Shown here: positions 59,289 through 64,000 of the stretch, one piece after another
Numbering within the stretch: the first letter of the stretch is position 1
How the letters are laid out: each line of letters begins with the position of its first letter
Assembly: GCA_039975855.1 (NCBI GenBank)
Contig: JBDWGH010000002.1
Span: 496,001-560,000, forward strand
DNA: 64,000 nucleotides
Reading direction: 5' to 3'
Origin: Litorimonas sp039975855
GTDB taxonomy: Bacteria; Pseudomonadota; Alphaproteobacteria; Caulobacterales; Maricaulaceae
Program-made: the position numbers and the translations under genes
The notes under the pieces: generated by a model
The model's database searches: none
What the model was told of the DNA's origin: nothing
The model's input: only the letters and a program-made list of their open reading frames with translations

Positions 59289-60062
59289 ATGACTTTCAAA
59301 TTCAAGCCTCCCCCACCATCCACTATCAGCCTAGCCTCCATTCTATGCGCTTCATTGCTTTTAGTCGGTTGTTCACAGCCAGACCGCAAAAAAGCTTCCG
59401 AAACCAACAATACCCTCCCTGCACCGTCCGCCGAAATGATGGCCCCTAAACCTATTGCAGAGGCTTCACCTATCAAGCCTCTCAATGAAGACGTACCCTC
59501 TGTTCGATCTGCAGATAGTCACGTCCATGGCGGTGCAATACTCTCAATTGCATCTGAAAATGACACAATTCAGATAGAATTTGAGACCCCTCTATATAAC
59601 CTCTTAGGTTTCGAATATGCACCAAAAAGCGATGCCGAAAAGGCTCTTGTTTCAGAGGCCGAAGTGAGTTTGACACAGCCGGAAATACTCATCCGGTTCA
59701 ATGATGCTGCGAAATGCTCTTTTGAAACCCCCTCGTCTAACGTCGATCTCTTTGAAACTCACTCCGGAGAAGAGGATGACGAACACCATGATGATCACGA
59801 TCACAGTGACCATCATGAAGAAGAGTCAGAAACGGATGATCATGATGAACACCACCAGCATGAGGAAAATAGTGTTCACAAAGATGTTCTTCTAAATTAC
59901 TTTTTGTCCTGTGGTGAAATCGATAAACTCAAGACAGTAAAAGTTGAACTCTTTGAGATTTTTCCAAATTTAACCGAACTGGAACTTGTATATCTCGGCC
60001 CCTCACAGCAAATGAGTGCTGATTTGACACCTTCGAAAACCACGGCAGAATTAACCCGATGA
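59289..60062 (+). CDS. ZrgA-like (DUF2796) histidine-rich lipoprotein
   Basis: 257 residues. Lipobox LLLVGC near residue 28. After a linker, SADSHVHGGAILSIASENDTIQIEFETPLYNLLGFEYAP is the DUF2796/ZrgA start, and a His/Asp-rich segment (about 158-196, EDDEHHDDHDHSDHHEE-like) should bind Zn. ZrgA proteins feed a zinc uptake ABC-type system. It heads a four-gene operon with ATGA-type overlaps. An ATAACAT half-site of Zur-box character overlaps the start; this is weak. Confidence 0.85.
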   Translation: MTFKFKPPPPSTISLASILCASLLLVGCSQPDRKKASETNNTLPAPSAEMMAPKPIAEASPIKPLNEDVPSVRSADSHVHGGAILSIASENDTIQIEFETPLYNLLGFEYAPKSDAEKALVSEAEVSLTQPEILIRFNDAAKCSFETPSSNVDLFETHSGEEDDEHHDDHDHSDHHEEESETDDHDEHHQHEENSVHKDVLLNYFLSCGEIDKLKTVKVELFEIFPNLTELELVYLGPSQQMSADLTPSKTTAELTR

Positions 60063-60694
60063 ACCACATTCAGAAATTTCTTCTTTCCGCAGGTCTGAGC
60101 TTAGGGCTCATAGGATGTTCCAACCCTAACGCTGAAACCAAGCCTGCCAACTCCAGTGTAGAAGCTGAGACCAATTTAGCGGTCACAGAGATTACATGGG
60201 AAGATCTGATGCCGGAGGGCGAAGACGAGCTACTCGAGTCTCTCTACGTTGAATTTTACGAAGAATTTGAGCGCAAAATGGCTCAGAATAGCACGACACT
60301 GGCTGAAGCCGCGTCTCAAGAAACCGACATGTCTAGCCTCATAGAGGAAGGCAGCGATGCAGACACGATGAACCAGATTGGAACGTTCAATGTTGTCAAA
60401 GAGCTTAATGGACAACGCATCAGAGTCCCGGGCTATGTTGTCCCTTTCGATTTCAATGCCAACTCAGAATATAATGAGTTTCTGGTCGTTCCCTACTTCG
60501 GCGCATGCTTGCACACACCTCCGCCGCCGCCCAATCAAATTATCCTCGTAAAGTCTGCCTTCGCGGCGAAAATTGACAATATATACGAACCATTCTGGCT
60601 CGAAGGCACATTGAAAACGGGTGAGTTTTTAAATGATCTTGGAAATAGTGCCTATGAGCTCGATCTGTCAAAAATAGAACCATATGAATACTGA
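60059..60694 (+). CDS. DUF3299 lipoprotein
   Basis: 211 residues. Lipobox LIGC (Cys20). The C-terminal domain has NGQRIRVPGYVVPFDFNANSEYNEFLVVPYFGACLHTPPPPPNQIILVKS, the recognisable DUF3299 core with its Cys-His-Pro stretch. DUF3299 proteins usually accompany ZrgA and an FtsX-like ABC transporter. Start overlaps the previous stop (ATGA). Confidence 0.88.
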   Translation: MNHIQKFLLSAGLSLGLIGCSNPNAETKPANSSVEAETNLAVTEITWEDLMPEGEDELLESLYVEFYEEFERKMAQNSTTLAEAASQETDMSSLIEEGSDADTMNQIGTFNVVKELNGQRIRVPGYVVPFDFNANSEYNEFLVVPYFGACLHTPPPPPNQIILVKSAFAAKIDNIYEPFWLEGTLKTGEFLNDLGNSAYELDLSKIEPYEY

Positions 60695-61385
60695 TACGGT
60701 CCTTGAAATTCGCGATGTCAAATTTGGGTATGACCGCTTTGAGGATCTAATTCAGATTGAAACGCTTAGTATCGCACGTGGGGAAAGCGTATTCCTGCGC
60801 GGCCCAAGTGGCTCAGGGAAAAGTACGCTCCTAGGCCTGATCGGTGGTGTATTACATCCAAGAGCGGGAAATATCTCAATTTGCGGCACTGATCTAACAA
60901 CCCTGTCTCCGGGACGCCGGGATAAGGTGAGAGCCGATCATATCGGAATTATTTTCCAACAACTCAACTTGCTCCCTTATCTCAATATCACGCAAAACGT
61001 GACGTTGCCCTGCCGATTTTCATCTAAACGCACCAATCGCGCAAAGAGCGAAACAGGCTCTGTCGGTGACACAGCGAAAAACCTAATCAAAAATCTCGGC
61101 CTCGACGAAACCTTCGCCGAGCGCAAAGTCGGAAATCTGAGTATTGGACAACAGCAGCGGGTCGCGGTCGCGCGCGCACTGATTGGAGGACCAGATCTCA
61201 TCATTGCGGACGAGCCAACATCGGCACTGGATAGCGATAACCGAGACCGTTTCATTGAGTTATTGGATACGCAACGAAAGCGCTTTGATTGCAGCCTTCT
61301 GTTTGTCAGTCACGATTTGAGTTTAGCAAAACACTTTGACAGGTCGATTGACCTTACCACCCTCAACAAAGTGACGACGCCATGA
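60684..61385 (+). CDS. ABC transporter ATP-binding protein (LolD/MacB-like)
   Basis: 233 residues. Walker A GPSGSGKST, Q-loop IIFQQLNLLPYLN, signature LSIGQQQRVAVARAL, Walker B LIIADEPTSALD, H-loop LFVSHD. It partners with the FtsX-type permease coded next (ATGA overlap). With the two lipoproteins this is the zrg-type zinc import set of Vibrio, by gene order. Confidence 0.92.
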   Translation: MNTDTVLEIRDVKFGYDRFEDLIQIETLSIARGESVFLRGPSGSGKSTLLGLIGGVLHPRAGNISICGTDLTTLSPGRRDKVRADHIGIIFQQLNLLPYLNITQNVTLPCRFSSKRTNRAKSETGSVGDTAKNLIKNLGLDETFAERKVGNLSIGQQQRVAVARALIGGPDLIIADEPTSALDSDNRDRFIELLDTQRKRFDCSLLFVSHDLSLAKHFDRSIDLTTLNKVTTP

Positions 61386-62653
61386 AAACGCCGATTATCA
61401 TTGCGTTAGCCGCCCGCTCGCTTTGGGCGCGCCGCTATACTGCGCTTTTGACCATTCTCTCCATCGCGACCGCTGCCCTACTATTCTTGGCCGTTGAAAA
61501 TCTGCGCCAAGGGGCAAGAGCGAGTTTTGAACGCACAATAAGTGGAACTGACTTAATTGTTGGAGCCAGATCAAGTCCCGTAAATCTCGTCCTCTATTCA
61601 GTTTTTCAAATCGGTGACCCGACTAATAATATCACCTATGAGACCTATGAAGATATTGCTTCCAGGCCGGACGTTGCGTGGACGGTTCCAATCAGCCTTG
61701 GCGACTCTCATCGGGGTTATCGCGTTGTTGGAACAACGCAGGAGTATTTTGATCGCTACAAATATGCCGGCGACCGTGATCTCAACCTTAAAAACGGAAA
61801 ACCTTTCGAAGATTTATTCGATACCGTTTTAGGTGCACAAGTCGCTCGTGATCTCGGTTACGATATGGATACAACTCTGACCCTTTCACATGGTTTAGGG
61901 GGCACTAGTTTTGTCAATCACGAGGAAAAACCGTTTAGTGTCGTCGGCATTCTGGAACCAACGGGAACACCCGTTGATCGATCTGTCTATGTCAGCATCG
62001 CCGCCGTTGAAGCTATACATATTGGATGGAAGGATGGCACACCGACCCCTGCAAGCCGAGCTGTCTCTCAAGACCGGCTTCGGGCATTGGATCTCCAGCC
62101 GGAGAGCATTACCGCGTTACTCGTCGGGGCCAAATCTAGAATACAAACTCTGCGACTCCAGCGTGACCTAAACACCTATGATCAAGAACCCTTGCAAGCC
62201 GTCATCCCGGGCGTTGCCCTCAGTCAGTTATGGGGGACAGTCTCGATTGTAGAACGCGCCTTGGCCATCGTCTCTGGGTTCGTTGTGGTTGTCGGTTTGA
62301 TCGGGGTTTTGACGTCCATACTCACCACTTTAAATGAACGGCGGCGTGAAATGGCGATACTTCGGTCGGTAGGTGCCAAAGGTAGGACGATTATCGGTTT
62401 GCTGGTCAGCGAAGCTGCGTTGATTGCTTTCACTGGAGCTATATTGGGCGTTGCCTTGCTCTACGCTTTATTATGGGCGCTAAGCCCATATTTAGAAACA
62501 CGTTTCAGCATCAGCGCAGTCAGCAAACTTCCCGGGCTGACGGACGCTTTTGTCGTATTGGGTTTAACATTTATCGCAGCAATATTAGGATTAATCCCGG
62601 CGCTCATCGCGCTGAAGCGGTCTGTATCTGATGGGTTATCAACCAGGATTTAA
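61382..62653 (+). CDS. FtsX-type ABC permease
   Basis: 423 residues. One N-terminal helix (about 18-38, YTALLTILSIATAALLFLAV), a large periplasmic MacB-like core (GTDLIVGARSSPVNLVLYSVFQIGDPTNNI...), and three C-terminal helices with the FtsX loop LNERRREMAILRSVGAKGRTIIGLLVSEA. Probably drives substrate handling with the lipoproteins rather than classic channel import. Converges with the next gene by 4 bp. Confidence 0.92.
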   Translation: MKTPIIIALAARSLWARRYTALLTILSIATAALLFLAVENLRQGARASFERTISGTDLIVGARSSPVNLVLYSVFQIGDPTNNITYETYEDIASRPDVAWTVPISLGDSHRGYRVVGTTQEYFDRYKYAGDRDLNLKNGKPFEDLFDTVLGAQVARDLGYDMDTTLTLSHGLGGTSFVNHEEKPFSVVGILEPTGTPVDRSVYVSIAAVEAIHIGWKDGTPTPASRAVSQDRLRALDLQPESITALLVGAKSRIQTLRLQRDLNTYDQEPLQAVIPGVALSQLWGTVSIVERALAIVSGFVVVVGLIGVLTSILTTLNERRREMAILRSVGAKGRTIIGLLVSEAALIAFTGAILGVALLYALLWALSPYLETRFSISAVSKLPGLTDAFVVLGLTFIAAILGLIPALIALKRSVSDGLSTRI

Positions 62654-63021
62654 CGTGCGGCTGTCTCTGACGGGGCAACCGCCTTCGCTGGCGTTACCTC
62701 GGGCTGGACATTAGCGTCTTTTGCAGGCTTTGATCTTTTGGCCAAGCGCGCTTGAGCACCCAAGGATGCCCGCGACGTTACCTTTGAAAAACTAGGTTTG
62801 GCGGCCTTTGCATCTGCAGCATTTTTTGCATTGCGTTCGTGCCACTTGGACAATTGTTCTTCAAAAAATAAGGCGTCAGATTCAGCCGTAGCTGGATTAT
62901 AATCCGTCCAACTCGCTCCGCTCAGCTGACCAAACATACCTCCATGCCGATCACAAGCCACTGACGGCAAGGATAAAGCTGAAGCTATGATTACAATCGA
63001 TGTGGTAGCTAGAATACGCAT
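62650..63021 (-). CDS. Small secreted protein downstream of the MerC-like gene
   Basis: 123 residues with a signal peptide (to about VAC-DRH or just before). CDRHGGMFGQLSGASW could be a Cys/His/Met metal site; the rest is Ala/Lys-rich and disordered (KNAADAKAAKPSFSK...). It is third in the zur-merC run. No family recognised. Confidence 0.65.
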   Translation of the reverse strand: MRILATTSIVIIASALSLPSVACDRHGGMFGQLSGASWTDYNPATAESDALFFEEQLSKWHERNAKNAADAKAAKPSFSKVTSRASLGAQARLAKRSKPAKDANVQPEVTPAKAVAPSETAAR

Positions 63022-63051
63022 GATCTCAACATAGGCGGAATACGCAAAAAG

Positions 63052-63426
63052 TCAATTCTGGTGGGGGTGAGGTCTGGTCGAAGCAATTCTCCAAATATGT
63101 GCGGACGCCAAGCTGAATGCGCCAAATAGTGTTAAACCCGTCTCTATATCATGAAACGCTTCAACAAAGGCGCTGGCTAATAAGGTCACAATGCCCATTA
63201 CACCCAGCGAACGAATAGCGGGCGCAAACTTGGAAGAAGACCTCCTGGAAAATGCTAGCACCGCAGGCACAACGGCAAGTAAGACCAGCACTTTATGAAA
63301 CAACTCATTCTCTGCAATTGAAGCGGCAATTGGTAGCGTACTCGCTGCAACAGGCAGCAAGACGCAATGCACGATACAAAGCGAGGAGAGAGCGACGCCT
63401 GAATAGTCTATTGTTTTGACAGTCAT
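63052..63426 (-). CDS. MerC-domain membrane protein
   Basis: 124 residues, four hydrophobic segments. The first contains SSLCIVHCVLLPV, the CxxxCxxxP site of MerC-type metal transporters; the second pair of helices is AVVPAVLAFSRR and GVMGIVTLLASAFVEAF. The C-terminus ends in His (HPHQN). It is joined to the Fur-type gene by an ATGA overlap, and MerC-like proteins next to Zur are common in proteobacteria, suggesting zinc rather than mercury. Confidence 0.87.
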   Translation of the reverse strand: MTVKTIDYSGVALSSLCIVHCVLLPVAASTLPIAASIAENELFHKVLVLLAVVPAVLAFSRRSSSKFAPAIRSLGVMGIVTLLASAFVEAFHDIETGLTLFGAFSLASAHIWRIASTRPHPHQN

Positions 63427-63908
63427 CCGCGTGACTCACCCTTATGCCCACCACAAAGCCCAACAATTTCCATGACCATTTGCGTATCCGCATATCCACG
63501 ATCTTTTGCGGTTTGGTGTAGTGACTTTGAAAGACCAGGTGCTTCAAACGTATCCGTATCCCCACACTCCCTACAAATTACAAAGGCCAAATCATCCGCG
63601 TCAATACCAATCGGAAGCGCGGCATACCTTGAATTATATTCGATCTTAGCGACTAGGCCATGTTCAATGAGCCACGTGAGCGCGCGATAAACAGTTGGGG
63701 GTTTTTGCGCGCCTATGCCATTGAGGTTTTCAATGATCTCATAGGCGCCTAACGGATGAGGAGCTTCTAATAACAACTGATAAATGTGTCTTCGGATCGC
63801 TGTGAAACGCCCGCCTTTTACTTCTACAACTTGTTCAGCTTGCGCCAATATGGCGTGAATATTTGGTGTTTCGGCCGCATATGATTGAGTCTTCAATTCA
63901 ATAGACAT
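63423..63908 (-). CDS. zur: Fur-family regulator, Zur-type
   Basis: 161 residues from the ATG at 63908-63906, preferred because AAGGAGGT lies 8 bases upstream; a longer frame to 63974 has no such site. Winged helix GAYEIIENLNGIGAQKPPTVYRALTWLIEHGLVAKIE, dimer/metal domain with CRECGDTD. The second structural Cys pair is reduced to one Cys (LCGGHKG). Likely senses Zn and controls this operon and the ZrgA-type operon; no clear Zur box was found. Confidence 0.85.
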   Translation of the reverse strand: MSIELKTQSYAAETPNIHAILAQAEQVVEVKGGRFTAIRRHIYQLLLEAPHPLGAYEIIENLNGIGAQKPPTVYRALTWLIEHGLVAKIEYNSRYAALPIGIDADDLAFVICRECGDTDTFEAPGLSKSLHQTAKDRGYADTQMVMEIVGLCGGHKGESRG

Positions 63909-64000
63909 ATCGAGACCTCCTTGATTGAAGGTGAGAACGCCGTATTTGTCAGCGAATTTCCTATCCGAAATCACTGAAGGGTGGCGATTGGAATGTGCAA

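Noticed and set aside
59270..59291. Possible Zur box at the start of the ZrgA-like gene
   Set aside because: Only one half-site (ATAACAT) is convincing and it overlaps the start codon.
1..64000. CRISPR arrays, IS elements or rRNA genes
   Set aside because: No regularly spaced direct repeats with unique spacers, no transposase frames with terminal inverted repeats, and no rRNA signatures were seen.

Overview
The window is a chromosomal segment of an alphaproteobacterium, most likely a stalked marine Caulobacterales/Maricaulales relative. This is inferred from an hfs-type (holdfast) polysaccharide locus, LacI/TonB-receptor/tryptophan-halogenase clustering, a gatCAB operon, a pyrB-pyrX pair with a dead dihydroorotase, and moderate GC. 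No species can be named from the sequence alone.

Layout. 1-9.6 kb: a nutrient-responsive locus with a TonB-dependent receptor (cut by the left edge), four tandem flavin-dependent tryptophan-halogenase-family genes, a TPR secreted protein, a secreted carbohydrate-binding-like protein and a LacI regulator. Two near-identical palindromes (TTGACAGCGCTGTC) overlap -35 boxes in front of the receptor/halogenases and in front of the secreted protein, so LacI probably controls both. 9.7 kb: tRNA-Ser(GCT). 10-20 kb: holdfast-like polysaccharide genes (initiating sugar-phosphate transferase, flippase, two GT2 enzymes, deacetylase, Wzy-like polymerase, chain-length protein with a tyrosine-rich tail, export protein). 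20-34 kb: housekeeping and small genes, including a nitroreductase, gatC/A/B interleaved with DUF2283 and barstar-like genes, three tandem PlsC-like acyltransferases, ruvX, a DedA protein, pyrB, a non-catalytic pyrC homologue and an Mpo1-like gene.

34.35-43.34 kb is an integrative mobilizable element in the 3' end of tRNA-Asn(GTT). A 20-bp direct repeat marks both ends. It carries a tyrosine integrase, a relaxase operon, a CsoR-controlled copper-type cassette and a divergent MerR/CDF cassette. Three clusters of three 12-bp repeats look like integrase arm sites.

43.8-58.2 kb is the most interesting part: an ECF sigma factor, a transmembrane anti-sigma, an outer-membrane barrel, a subtilisin-family lipoprotein, a 1915-residue RTX protein with three CHRD domains and one spondin-like domain, and a complete type I secretion system (ABC, HlyD, TolC). 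Four copies of the same promoter, TGAACC-N16-CGAC, lie before the anti-sigma, the protease, the RTX gene and the secretion operon, which makes this a self-contained sigma regulon for a secreted matrix/adhesin protein.

58.3-59.2 kb holds relics of two recombinase genes. 59.3-64 kb is a zinc-handling region: a ZrgA-like/DUF3299/ABC/FtsX-type operon and, convergently, a Fur/Zur-type regulator, a MerC-like protein and a small secreted protein. All functions are read from motifs by eye; no database search was run.
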